Below are positions 11,014-22,760 of a DNA stretch of 64,000 nucleotides, piece by piece (within the stretch, counting starts at the first letter, position 1; every line of letters starts with the position of its first letter). The position numbers were made by a program, and so were the translations under genes. Source of the stretch: Limnephilus marmoratus (taxonomy: Eukaryota; Arthropoda; Insecta; Trichoptera; Limnephilidae); assembly GCA_917880885.1 (NCBI GenBank), contig OU862917.1, forward strand, positions 28,818,104 to 28,882,103. The letters are read 5' to 3'. The notes below the pieces were generated by a model, which saw nothing but the letters and a program-made list of their open reading frames with translations, made no database searches and had not been told where the DNA came from.

Positions 11014-11199
11014 ATGAGTAAAAAAATAATTAAAAAAGGAATAATAAATTACAGATTTATGACTGTAGTCGTCATAGGGAGTTTTGTTTTATATCCCATA
11101 TTTTACATTGCACGTAACCATCAAGACTATAGGGCAATTCACTCGAGGATTATTGGAAAATGGAAGGAAAGTGGGAGTAGAAGTGCTAAGTTAAGTTGA
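11014..11199 (+). CDS. Small single-span membrane protein candidate (61 codons)
   Basis: An ATG-initiated frame of 61 codons has a lysine-rich start (MSKKIIKK), a hydrophobic stretch at about residues 16-33 (FMTVVVIGSFVLYPIFYI) and a basic, serine-containing tail. This is unlike the chance frames around it. The YPIF end of the span followed by a DYRAI segment faintly recalls small mitochondrial inner-membrane assembly proteins such as SMIM20/MITRAC7, but that family's conserved C-terminal WSDPF block is absent. The flanks are AT-rich, with no clear splice structure. It could be a real short gene, a retro-copy that lost its end, or chance. Confidence 0.25.
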   Translation: MSKKIIKKGIINYRFMTVVVIGSFVLYPIFYIARNHQDYRAIHSRIIGKWKESGSRSAKLS

Positions 11200-11629
11200 G
11201 TTGAGTAATTTTTTTTGTTGGCCATAAATTGTTAACCGAAACCTTAATTATTGTGCGTTCTGGCAATAATTTTTTTCGGTAAAATATTATTTGTGCTTGT
11301 AAAATTTTTCGGGAACAATATTCGCGTATTGTCGTTTGACTCACATTACAAAAAATTAACAGAGTTTTTTTTAGTATCCCCGTAGATATTTTACGTGGTA
11401 TAAAAGTCAACAATGAAGTTTAATAAATGTTTCTGCGTGGAAATATATCACATAAAAAAATAGCAAAGTTTTGGCAGCAAAGGAGTTTGCGGAAAGCCAA
11501 AAAACAGAAAAAACGAGTCGAATAGAAAATAAAAACGGGTATTATCATGGACTTTAACACGTAGCATTACAGTAGGCACTCGTAATGGTTGTAATGGTAG
11601 CTCAAATAAATCTATAAATTTACAATATC

Positions 11630-12297
11630 GGATCGATAGGCGTAACTTCCGATGATTCTCTAGTTAGAAGCCTAATGGAACTCGGTAGTTTGGTCTCCAT
11701 CTTACAAAATTCACATTTATAACATTGAGCGAATACAAAAAAAATCTGCGTTTTATAAATTTTTAAATAAAATATCCCATTGGAAGACTTAAAATACTAT
11801 TTATTTTTAAATATTCTAAAAATACACACGCTAGAAGACAGACGTAAAATAAACGACTTAACATTTTTATTTAAAATACTTAACTCTAAATTTGACTGTT
11901 GCGAACTCCTGCCACTCATTAACTTACGAATACCGACGGTAACTACACGACAAAATATACTATTCTACTGTAGTATTCATAAGCGAAACTACATTGCCCA
12001 CTCTCCGATACTACTATTGCACACTATGGGAAATCAGTACTTAGGTGATGTTGACATATTTAACATAAACTTGGCGAATTTTGTTGATCTTGTAAAAAAC
12101 TTATTCCAAAACTATTCCTAAACATATCTGGATATTTGTTAACCTATTAAATCGCTGTATTTTTATATTTTTATGACTTGCGTGCTTTTTTATTTAATTT
12201 TATTTTGATTATTTCTTTATCTGTTTAAAAATCGTCTGTCATGAATTAATTCTACTACCAAACATGTAAAAGCCCTTTGGGCGTTAAATAAATAAAT
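11630..12297 (+). mobile_element. Jockey-like LINE 3' end, family A (plus-strand copy)
   Basis: A degraded reverse transcriptase C-terminus (from about 11630) is followed by a 3' UTR and the tail GGGCGTTAAATAAATAAATA. The last 300 bp are the same sequence as the reverse complement of 617-863. It is 5' truncated, and no clear target duplication was found. Confidence 0.75.
11780..12121 (+). pseudogene. LINE reverse transcriptase C-terminal fragment (family A)
   Basis: A 113-codon frame contains EDRRKINDLTFLFKILN and INLRIPTVTTRQN, the same motifs (RRxINDxxxLFKxLN, INxRxPxxxTR) as the fragment at 10.0-10.4 kb. These mark the extreme C-terminus of Jockey-type reverse transcriptases. Upstream, 11655-11760 carries related codons (SLMELGSLV, IERIQKKS) in other frames, showing frameshifts. 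Palm motifs are absent, so it is non-functional. Confidence 0.75.
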
Positions 12298-12299
12298 AA

Positions 12300-13880
12300 A
12301 AAATTATACCCATATGAGAGCGGTTTCACTGTTGACAGTCAAATCGATATTGACAGGGAATAAATAAGAAATCAATATATGCTTCACTTGCGGATCTGTC
12401 TACGAATTACATCTCAAAACTTCGAAAACAAATGAATTATGTAGTAATATTTGTTTGATCAGTAAATTGGCAATAATGAATTGAAATACTAACGTAGAAT
12501 ATGCACTGAAAGTCCTCATTTACTTTTTTGATACCAAACGGGTTTTAATTAGTTAATGAGGTCATTATTCATATTTCAACTATTCTCATTTCTCAAAGAT
12601 CGAACGGAATAAATTGATTTCACCTTAGAAGAAATATTTAAGTCTAAGGATCGCGTATATGACGTCTTTCATTACTAGGAGTTTTGTTAGCTCAATCCGT
12701 TCATTAAATAAGTCATTAACTTTGCACAGCGAACGATATTAGTTAAAAATATGTGTATATCGATAGTTAACCAAAACTTATCTGATACTACGGAGGCCGC
12801 GTTAAAACTTATCAACCGTCGGTCGATCTGTAAACAATTGTTGACCGTTCTCACAAATGTTGATAACTGACTGTAGGTGACGAATTTGATTTATATACGG
12901 TTTATCGATCGTTCATTATAGACCTCCTGTATGTCTAAAAGTATCCATGCGTTCTTGTTAAAAAGATCGTACATTTATTTAATAACTCCAATAACTTTTC
13001 ACAGAATAAAGCCGATTTTTTCTGTCACTTCATTAAGCCGTTACGTCACCCTTTCTGCGAATAAAATTTATATCGTTCTAAATTACACCTCGCACCCCGG
13101 GCCCTGGGGACGCTATTGTTTTAAAATAACAAAAAAAGTCTCACGGACATGGTAAAATGGATACGGCGTATTAATCAAATACGCCACGCCTGCCAGGTAT
13201 TTACACGTGTTCAGGGATTACCGCATTTGAAATTGGACTGTATAAAAATTTTAAATTCAAAAAATCTCGTAAAAAATACCGCGTTAGTTTACTTGTCTCG
13301 TATTTGCGTGCCGTGAATTTTAACCACCATCAATGGTAATATTAGCTTTTGTAGAATATGTTTATATCTTAATATCATGAACCTTTTTTAATTTAAAAAA
13401 CAAAGGCATAATATATTGTAATGAAACGATGTCAGATTTTTTCTTTATCATAACAAATGGTGTTATTTTATTTTTTCATGGAAAGCAATCATTGTGGTTT
13501 GATATAATAATGGGATGTTAAATTCGTTCGTGTTGTCGTAATTTCCAAGCAAAGTGTGGTTAGGAAATATTATGTTTGTTTTTGAAACGTGGTATGATAA
13601 AATTTTTATGCCATTATACCTTTTTTTAAACTCAAATATCTACCTAATTCAATATGAAAGCAGTTTGTATAAACTGCACGCTCAAAATATGGAAGTTAAA
13701 TAATAAAAAATCCTTTAATAAGATTTAATCTGACGATGGGGACGTTGTAAGTATTTATAGATAGAACTCTATCGGATCGCTTACATTACACAAGCGGCTA
13801 ATGAAGGGTTTGGTTGGAAAGCTATACCACATTCGCCCTGTTCTCCTAATTTTGGTCTAATATATGTTATGTTAACCTTT
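12300..13880. other. No recognisable gene
   Basis: AT-rich. A 74-codon frame (12931-13155) has no motif. A short GC palindrome (CCCCGGGCCCTGGGG, about 13096-13110) is the only structured spot. Confidence 0.45.
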
Positions 13881-14500
13881 AACTGCTGACGTGAACTCGA
13901 CGCTTGCATCCTTAGGGTCTTCGGGTACGTTCCCCTTCTTCCCACTTACTATCGTCAAGGCACAACCGAGAAACCGGCTAAAGGGTGCGGACGTTGAGAT
14001 TCATTCACGGCAGTCCGACCACCATACACATTCTGGCTGGTACTGCCAGATGACGAGAGAGGTATCCCACCCGACACAAGCGTTCTTCATATCACAATAC
14101 TTGTTTTCATTATCTTTTCTTGCAGATGCTTGCGACATACGCAAGATGCCATTACCCTGCGAGCAACCGCCTTTTATGTTTTTCTGTTATCTTTTTTTAT
14201 TTATTTAGTTTATCGCTGACTTGCTTTATTTTATTCGCATTTTGTATATTATGTAAGCACTTGCATACTGCTTCCTAACACCGTATGAAGGGACACTGGA
14301 GGTCTAGATTCGTTCAAACTTAAATGTAGATTCGTTCTTTCAAAAAAAATTAGAGTCCTTGCGAGAGCCTTGAAGGAGTAACCATCTGTTACTTATGCCA
14401 GGGCGGGTAAGAGGTGGATTACCTCCACGTGTATGTGTACCCTATACTCTGACGTGGACCTGGGCGACCTGTTACTTTAAATGTTTATGTATTAGATATC
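13881..14500 (+). repeat. Unclassified GC-richer block, possible retroelement 3' UTR
   Basis: A 105-codon frame (13891-14208) and a GC-richer stretch (14370-14480) with CCACGT...ACGTGG inverted arms stand out from AT-rich surroundings. I cannot assign them to a family. Copy number elsewhere in the genome would decide whether this is a repeat. Confidence 0.25.
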
Positions 14501-16380
14501 CATGAAAATTTTGATGTCCAAATTATTATTTATTGGACCATTTGAATAATTTAAATAAAATAAAATACTTTATATTTGACAATTTGGATACTATATAATT
14601 ATTTTTGACAAAAATTAATTGAGATCAAAAATCAGTTTGTGTCGTCTATAAAACTAAATAAAAACAAACTCGCTTTTATTATAATATTTCAATACTTTCT
14701 CGAATAAACTATACACATATTAAACTTTAGTTAAGTGGTTTATGTTTATTTTTACAAAGTAAAAATCAAGTAAAAAGTGTCACGTATGTACTGACGATGA
14801 ATCAGAGAGGCCCGCAAAAAAAATTGAAATGAATTTACTTACAGAAATTAAACTCCAGCCTTACTAAAAAACCCAGTGAAAATTTTATTCAATTGACAAA
14901 CGGCCGCGGATGTGAAAACATTACTAATTAAAAATTTGTTCTTTGAAAGAAATACACATGGTTTCCGCGGCCTGAGAGGGTAGTTTATCTCTGTTTTAAC
15001 CATTGATGTTCGAACGATATTTGTAATTTTTCCATAGTATTTTGAATGTTCTATATATTTCTTATTTTTGAAGGTGTCGTAAAAACAAATACCATTTATG
15101 AAAACTAGATAAAATTACCTTTTAGATTTGTGTATTTGAAATACTTTTTAGCTTTCAAAAACTGCCATATTTTAAGATTCAAACTCGGAAAAAAATGGAA
15201 AAAAATTTCCTCCCACAACATTTTTGACCAAAATGTAGAGAAATTTAAATAAAATCAAAATTTAAAAAACACAGTCCTTTTATGTAATAAATTTGGAAGG
15301 AAACTATCACCTCACTTTTTCATCGTGTATACAATAAAAAAATAATAAAAAATTAAAAGTTTTGTTTATTGCCAAAAAAATAACTTAGAAATAATACCGA
15401 AATTTAAAACAGATTTCTTGCATCTCTAAAGACGTTATTTTTTTTGATACGTTTACGAACACATGTATTAGATTTTAATATTATAAAAAATTATCACTTT
15501 TAAGGAATTCTCTTAAAATAAAGATCTTAAAATGAAAATTTTATCTTTTAAGTAACCTATAAAAAACAATATTCTGACAGTTCAACTTTGAAAGTACGGC
15601 GTTTGTACAATAACTTGATTAAACTGATCTAAACCACACAAATAACGTGGTAAATTTATCCATTATGTGAACAGAAGAGTAAATTCGTCACTACAATAGA
15701 AATTATTAAGTAAAATCACAAAATTTTCGATATCCCGCCATAAAACACACCGAGCTGTTTTGTCATCGCGGGCTGTCGCGGGCCGAAGAACTAATGCATA
15801 GGCGCGCCAATAATGCCCCTTGCGGAGAAAAATTAAACCAACATTGTTTCCTAGTAAATTAAAACCATATACAACGTTGTCACATCTTAATGCGTTTTAA
15901 CAGCGTGACCACGTAAGTAACTTTATTGGTAATAAAACGTGTTTAATTGTATACGAGGTATATTTATGTTATTGCAATAACACAGTTAATCGGTCGCGCT
16001 GTGGTTTTTTTTTAGTAAGGCTGTTAATATTTAACATTTAAAACGGCTCTGGCGTCACTAAATTCGAAGCTATTGAAGCGGCATATGCGTCACGCGTGGG
16101 GACGGGAAGTATTTCGATATTATTATTATTGCTAGGACGGAGCGGCCCCCACGTCAACAGTCAAAAGGTTAATGTTTTCCGTTCTCGAACCAAAAAAGTC
16201 TTATAATAGCGATGCTGTTGTACAAAAAATGGCTAATCGACTTGTTTGTCTTTAAACCATCAGATTTCGTGAGGCGGGGAATCGAACAACTGAAAAAAAT
16301 CTTTATAATTCAGTCATAAAAAATGCAACTGAAAATGCTGTTATTTTATTCATCTCCTACCTCCTTCCGTTTACCTTCAA
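14501..16380. other. No recognisable gene
   Basis: Very AT-rich. A CpG-containing patch (about 15765-15815) is too short to interpret. Confidence 0.5.
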
Positions 16381-16384
16381 CCTC

Positions 16385-16680
16385 ACAACATAATCATAAC
16401 TTGGGAGGCTGTGTGGCAGGCCGGATCGGAAGAGACTGGTTGAAGGAGACCTAACCTGAAACTCCCCAGTCAGATTCTCTCGACTCATCGCTTTGCACCG
16501 CAGTGGGAGAGATGGATTCATACGTCCGTCTCTCCGGGACACATTGATCCCCAGAATCTTCTCTCTCAGAGCTTTCTCTCCTTCCTTTTCCTTAAAAGAT
16601 CGTCCACGCAGCATCCCCAAAGACTACGTATACCTTTTTTTTCTCAGTTCCTCCTATGTAGAACTAATGTTAAAAAAAAA
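16385..16680 (+). mobile_element. S1 short interspersed element copy (b), 5' truncated
   Basis: It shares with copy (a) the blocks GGCCGGATCGGAAGAGACTGG, CATCGCTTTGCACCGCAGTGG and CACGCAGCATCCCCAAAGA, then ends in an A-rich run (about 16671-16686). The short frames on both strands inside it are shadows. Confidence 0.6.
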
Positions 16681-17231
16681 AACAAAAATCCAGACTTTAG
16701 GTTTCGCACCTTGAAACCAGAGCCCCAGATGAGGCTTCTGATATTTTTTATCTGTTCAATAAATGTTTTCTATTTTGGAAAATGTTTGATCTACACCCGA
16801 AGCAAAATAAAATTGACCTTACTTTAGGCACACAGGCACGCAAATACACCCTTATATCGGTTTATCGTTTCAGTTTTATGCATTTACACAATATTTGAAA
16901 TAAATCATTTCAAGAACGATAACCTGCTCGTATATTCAATAATCGAATGGGGTAGCGCATTAGTTTTATTGACCAGTATAAAAGCTATTTACGATGTAAT
17001 ACCTCGATAATAAATTTATTAATTTGAATTAAAGGAAGCCTATTATTTTGATACGGATTTCAATGCGCTTGTACCAACCTTAAAAACAGTAATTAATACG
17101 GCAGGGATTTGCGTCGATATAAATGAATGGGGTGTTGTAACTGTTTATATTGTTTTCACCAAACATAGGCGCTCAGTTTACTGTAAATCATCGGGAAGCA
17201 TTATTTATATTATTTATCGAGTACTTGCAAC

Positions 17232-17645
17232 GGATTTTTTTATCCTTTAGGGCCTATGTCATCTTTGGGAATGATGTGTGGAGAGTCTTTTTAGGTTAAG
17301 GAAGGAAAGGAAGTTCCAGGAAGGGAAAAGGTATGAAGGGAGGGCAGTAATTTGGGGATCTAAGTGTCTTGGGGAGACAGTCGTAAGAATCCATCCCTCT
17401 CACTGCGGTGCAAGACGATGGGTCTAGGGACTAGGGAGTCCGGCTGGAGAGGTCTAGATTAGGCCTCGCTTGGGTGGTTTCATGCATTCGCCGCCAAGAC
17501 CTGAATAAACCTCACCCCTTGAACCCGGGCACCCCTGTTAAATTACCAGACGAACCACTTGAGGTGACTTATGGAAGGGGTGATGGTTATCCAATAATTG
17601 GTTCCCGGGGCGGAAGTACTCATACCCGTCTCCCGAATTGAACCA
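17232..17645 (-). mobile_element. S1 short interspersed element copy (c)
   Basis: A full-length-looking copy in minus orientation. Read on the minus strand it starts with a GGGAGACGGGTATGAG block, passes GGATAACCATCACCCC and TTGGCGGCGAA, and ends CACACATCATTCCCAAAGAT with the common 3' block GACATAGGCCCT. It lies directly downstream of an RTE-like fragment on the same strand. Confidence 0.6.
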
Positions 17646-17689
17646 ACCATATGATGTATTTTGGTTAGTAAAAAATAAAAAAAAAGTGG

Positions 17690-17918
17690 TTTGATAAAAT
17701 ATCTTCTCAAAAACTATGATTTCTACACAAGCGACTAAACACGCCAATATTTTTTTTAATGTAAGTTCCTGCATACATTCCTTGTTTCTTTCACATTTTA
17801 ATATAGCATTGGCACAATATCCTATTGTTGGACTTCTGGCATTATCCGTTACAAATACTCGATTCACTCGATCTTCAAATGTTTTTCTGGGGCGACATTG
17901 ATTTATTTTTCCATCCAC
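17690..17918 (-). pseudogene. LINE C-terminal domain relic (GRPRKT type)
   Basis: The minus strand encodes CRPRKTFEDRVN and later ERNKECMQELTL, matching in order the better preserved GRPRKTWHDQVN and NNRRECMRRCMN of the fragment at 62.07-62.32 kb. This arginine-rich segment is the C-terminal tail of RTE-like reverse transcriptases. The downstream WR...SAYP end is lost. It is a short decayed relic with no functional domain left. Confidence 0.45.
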
Positions 17919-17919
17919 T

Positions 17920-18980
17920 TGCGTTTAAAATTTTCTCTAAACGCTCTCCTCTTTATACGCCTTCAAACGTAATTCTTAGTTTAACCACATTATGGATGAT
18001 TTTCCGCAGACTTATCATTTTACGTATCTCCAAGGCATTCAAAATTATATTAATAAACATTGTGTTAAATTACGCTTTACTGATTCTCTTAGACTTAATC
18101 TATTTATTCTTCAATAAGACGAGTGAACTCATTTGATTTATACATTATGTGAAAAATCTTGTGAAACTATATCATACAGAGAAACCAATTAATTTTTTTC
18201 GGCAATTAAAGGAAATAAAAAAAACTTTGTGAGTCTTATTTCAAAAGACATTCAACAGCTGATATTAGGCCACTGTTAAATTTAACCACTTTTTAAATTT
18301 TACCTAAAAAATTCCATCACTTTAATCGATTTACTCGAAAACAAAAGCTCAAATAAAAAAAATCCGCCTCAAAAGCGACTCTAAATGTGATGCAGATTCA
18401 CCAGTTTTCTGATTGTAATACGTGTTTCTGGACACCGCGTATCGTATGTATTACCAACATTAAATAATTCTACGATTATAAACCATCTACGCATTGTCAA
18501 TCTAGTCAACGCATAAAGTAAGCTTTTTTCAACGTTTGTAATATTTTTAATAATCGTTCTACTTGCCTAATAGCAGGTACTTTTCAACTCAACCGCTTTC
18601 ATGGCAACCGTACAACATGTACAACGTTTCTCTTTATATACAAATAAACTTAAGGCACTGTTTATTTAGTTAACAAAACGACAAAATTAAAGGATAACAC
18701 TCAATTGCCCCCCAACAGAGAGTAGAATTAGATTACTTGTCTGGGTATTTCCCTATAAAGAAAGGTGAACAATTTACTTTGTGCTGGTTCTAATTTGCCT
18801 TTGAATTTAGGTCAATGGCCATCCAAAGCCATTTCCTTCCCACAACGGCCAACCCCCGAGGTTCGTCTTATTGCCCATCATGGTGCGGTGCTACTTGGCT
18901 AATATTAACACCTTCCCTTCGACTGGAGACTTATCTTAAAAAAAATAAGAAATCACTGCATATTTTTTTTCTCGAAAAAA
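17920..18980. other. No recognisable gene
   Basis: AT-rich. A 103-codon hydrophobic frame (17825-18136) overlaps the antisense of the LINE relic and is not credible. Confidence 0.45.
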
Positions 18981-18984
18981 TAAG

Positions 18985-19240
18985 ACGCATACCTCCGCTA
19001 GCTTGCCGCGCGCCAACGGCGGTTGTTATCAGCCGCCGCCCCGCATTCTGTCCCCGAGCTCGCCTCAAGCGCACGTGTACCGTGAACCGTTCTGCACTGT
19101 TTCAGAACATTCCACGAAGCCGCCATGGTGATTGTTATTTCGCCTAGTGACGGGCGGGAATGCCAAGCCCGGTTAAATTCCCTTTCACCACACCGATCTC
19201 CAAGCCGCCGGTTGCAGTGAGTACCATGAGCTATTAATCC
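18985..19240 (+). promoter_or_regulatory. CpG-rich block, possible promoter and first exon
   Basis: GC- and CpG-rich sequence stands out from flanking AT-rich DNA and matches no other segment here. At 19125 an ATG lies in an optimal context (GCCGCCATGG). The frame runs 92 bases to a consensus splice donor, GTGAGT, at 19217-19222. The encoded start, MVIVISPSDGRECQARL, matches nothing I recognise. An alternative 110-codon frame (18815-19147) crosses the same block. A promoter plus first coding exon is possible. No downstream exon is identified. Confidence 0.3.
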
Positions 19241-19664
19241 AACTTTATTGCGTGTGTTCCTTGTAAATTCAACGCGACGATAAATGACCGCCCCCAGAGA
19301 GATTTTAGGGCCAAATGCACCCGAATTAGATAGGATTGTTGATGCTACCCTGTTCTAACCTTGCCTGCATTATGTACCATTGTTGTTTATGAAAGAATTC
19401 TACCCAATACAACTGTTATTTACCGTAGCCACTTGTTTCACTGTCTCCCCCTGCCCGTAGGATTTGAGCTTATTTCAGGGATGCGCCACAAACGCCTCAG
19501 AGATCCTACCACCCTGATGATGGTCTCCCCCGCTCTGCTGACCTTTCTGAGCTAGTCTGTCGGCAGAAGGTAGGCACCTCAGGTAGGTGTACTTAGCAAC
19601 ACATAGCAACCTAGATTAGAATTAGCAGGCTTTGATTCAATCTGCCACAAAACCCCTTTTTTAA

Positions 19665-20375
19665 TTAGAAAATATGGGTATGGACATGGAACTCCAACTA
19701 TTAAAAAGTTACAGAACATAACAAGTGAAATTAATCACAAAATTAATCAACGTACTAGGAAACCACTGCCGATTACATATGAAGTTTCACAAGGAAGTAT
19801 ACTTGGGCTTGTTCTTTTCACTATTTTCATAAATGAACTCTGCAGTATAAAAATAGACGATACTATTTATGCAGACGAAATTGTTTTACTCTTTAAATCT
19901 AAAATGATGTGAATAATATAAAAAAGAAAAGAAAACGCCAAAACTCCGAAAGTAAACACAAACATTGGGCGAAAACACCATAAATACCGTGCAATAAAAG
20001 CATTCAACAATCTTTCACTTGATATAAAAAATAAATTTAGATACAAAATTAAAAGTTGAATTGAATATTAAAGAACAAAAACATAAAATATTACAAAAAA
20101 ATTATAACGTAAAAGAATAAAACATATACATAATACCATTATAAAACACACATCATTCACATACACAACTCAAAAATATGCCGAGTTTTATTTTTTTTTC
20201 AACACCGACTTTATAAACTTTATTTAATTTTTTTCATGTACTTTCATCTTATTGAAATTTGTATTATAAAATGGGGGCCTCAGCATTGGTTAGCCACACA
20301 ATGAGGTCAGCATTATAAAATATATTATAAAATGTTAATTATTATTGTACCAAAATAAATTTAATAAAACAAGCC
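19665..20375 (+). pseudogene. LINE reverse transcriptase relic with mutated YADD
   Basis: The segment 19770-19910 encodes YEVSQGSILGLVLFTIFINEL and then IYADEIVLLFKS. These are the (V/I)xQGSxLGPxLFxxxINDL and YADD palm motifs of non-LTR reverse transcriptases, with the second catalytic aspartate changed to glutamate and LGP to LGL. After about 19920 the frame is lost. Sequence like the C-terminus (AIKAFNNLSLDI-type codons near 20000) and a 3' UTR with two hairpins follow. An internal deletion removed the thumb. The copy is dead. Confidence 0.6.
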
Positions 20376-20394
20376 CCGCCTAGCGGTGCTTGTT
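20368..20394 (+). repeat. 12-bp-arm hairpin at the end of the LINE relic
   Basis: The arms AACAAGCCCCGC (20368-20379) and GCGGTGCTTGTT (20383-20394) pair at 11 of 12 positions across a CTA loop. Confidence 0.55.
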
Positions 20395-20639
20395 CTAGCA
20401 CGCATATTTTATAATGTTTCATAGTTTGTACAAAATATCAAATTATAAAGATTTTTCATTATATTCGTTTAACAGTACTTTAAAATAATACACGCAGAAC
20501 AGAAAAAAATATGAGACTACAATAATTAGATATCAGATGACATTTTAAACAATTTTTCTGAATTAGTATTGCCTTAATCAAACCAATCCCAAGATTGAAA
20601 CCAGAGAGAGGGAGAATCTACCAATCGATTATATTATCG

Positions 20640-21050
20640 ATTGATCCGTGGTTTATTGTTCAGTTCTGAAGCAGTTGGAGTTAAAAGATAAATAATGATT
20701 GGGAGCAGATATGTTTTCGAATTCAATTTTCAAAATCAATTGTTCGAATTTCAAAAGACTAATTTTTCGCACAGAAATTGGCCGAAAGACATATTTTTCG
20801 AATTTGTTAATCAACTTTTAAAATATATATTTCACTTGCTTATGACTAACGAGATACTGTTAGGTTAGGTTAGGTTAGTTGATATTGTTCATCCTATAAT
20901 AAAATACTCTTGTACGTACTGTATACATACTTATATCAATTCGAAAAAACTAGTGGTACATTGATGTTCGAAAAATATGTATTCGAAAAATTGAAGTTCG
21001 AAAAACTGCAATCCGAACAATTGAATTGCCGTTCGGTCATTACCTACACC
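20640..21050. repeat. Degenerate foldback repeat rich in TTCGAA, with TTAGG run
   Basis: The left half (about 20710-20815: CAATTGTTCGAATTTC, CATATTTTTCGAATTTG) matches the reverse complement of the right half (about 20940-21030). The centre contains TTAGG repeated nearly four times (20860-20878). The arms are too diverged to place ends. Confidence 0.4.
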
Positions 21051-21079
21051 CATAATGAATTTGTTACAGTATTGAAAAA

Positions 21080-21300
21080 CGCATAACCCCAACATAAGAC
21101 AATATTACATGATGCAAAAGCTAATCAAATTGATCAGACATCGTAACCGTGGCTGGAATAAATTACATGCAACAAAAGTTTACAATATTTTTCCATTTGA
21201 ATTAAAAAAAAGTCTCCATAAGGAAAGGAGCTTTGTAGTAGGATAACTTCATAATATTTATTTTAGTGTAGATAAAATGTTATTAAGGCATCTAAAGACC
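21080..21300 (+). pseudogene. LINE C-terminal relic
   Basis: Plus-strand codons read NKLHATKVYNIFPFELKKSL and, after an in-frame stop, YFSVDKMLLRH. This resembles the last segment of LINE reverse transcriptases (KxYNxLPxExKxL ... FYSVDEFL). It is very short and interrupted. Confidence 0.4.
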
Positions 21301-22486
21301 GGGAGTGAAATATCTTGCAAATTCTGAAATATGTACCTACTTACCTATAAAGTTTTGTAATATAACTTTTCTTTTTACATTTGAAAAATTTCATCGGATG
21401 TTTATCGATTTACAATGAAAATGTATTCAGTGTATTTATAAAAAGAACGTCAAAATAAAGCAGAAACTTCGTTCACATGTTAATTAAGTACCTATTTCAT
21501 CGGAAAAATAATGACGATTGGGCAAAAAAGTTGATTAATCGATTATGGAGCGGTTCGTAAAGGGCTTTTTTTTTTAAGTAGGTACCATCAACCACTTTCC
21601 TCAGCGATGTTTCTTATGTTATTAATTCGTTGTGTATTAATATAAGTTGTGTATTACTTAATTAAATATTGCAATACTTTATCATAATAAATAGAGATTC
21701 ACAAATATTTTAAGATTTTTAATTTATATTTGATATTTTGCAATAGCTCGAAAGGGGTTAAGTTACCGCAAGGCTGCAGGCGGCTGAACTCAATATTAAC
21801 ACTTCAGTGGGAAGGTGAGAGCAAACGATGGGCACAATCGTCGGCCGAAATGGTGAAATAAATATGTGTAAAAGGTTTCGTGCATCAAATAAAACGTTGG
21901 TAGTTAGAACGAGAGTTGGAAACTCGCTCGGTAATTTGATACGGTAGAATTATTAATTATTCATAAGAACATCTTGCTCAATTTTGTATAATAACCATCA
22001 CAATAATTTATTTATTTATTTGTTGTGCTTCGCAACAGTGTCGTAGAGTAATTGCATCTTTATAAAATTCTCACTAACACCTTTATCAAGCCTTTGGGTA
22101 AGTGAACCGAAATATTTGTTAAGTTTGACCCGCAAAATGGATGTATATAATAATTTTGTGGAGCAGTAATCTTGAGTTAAAATATGCAAATCAAATTATG
22201 TAGAACCCATGCAGAAGAATAATAGATATTATACTAGTATTGATTTATTGAGGTATGCTATTATAACCTTTTCGAAACTATATTCCGTGCAGTTGACCAC
22301 ATATACTACTTCTGAGAAAGCATTTCCAACTGCAAGCAATCTGGGTATAAACGAGTAACTAAATTACTCAGTCCTGATATTGTTGACAACTAAAAATAAT
22401 TTTAGATCGAGTAATTATTGATAGTATGAAAGGTAATTAAGCTTAATAAATCAGGGCTGTCTGCAATACTGTTAACGACTTAAACA
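21301..22486. other. No recognisable gene
   Basis: AT-rich, with nothing supportable. Confidence 0.5.
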
Positions 22487-22487
22487 G

Positions 22488-22760
22488 TAATAATAATAAC
22501 ATTTTATTTATATAGCGCAGTTTTGTGACATTTCACTTCAAGTGCGCTATTGAGTAAATATCAAGTCTGAAATAAGTCTTACTTGATCAGTTACAATTAA
22601 CACGGGAAGGTATCTTTGTTTCGTAATGCTGTATTGGATCTCGATAGGTTTGTTGTGTTTCACATGGCGAGGCCACAATTTAAACTTATTGGTCAAATTC
22701 GCACTTTGGGTACCTGCCCTGGCTGATAACCGCTCACTGACAGCCGTCGTCAAGGAGTCG
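22488..22760 (-). repeat. Possible LINE 3' end with (TTA)n tail
   Basis: A TAA triplet run (22488-22499) is followed by ATTTATATAGCGCAGTTTTG. Read on the minus strand this gives a GCGCTATATAAATAAAATG-type end with (TTA)n. No coding match is visible. Confidence 0.3.

Noticed and set aside
13096..13110. GC palindrome as a regulatory site
   Set aside because: Short, isolated and without any nearby gene signal.
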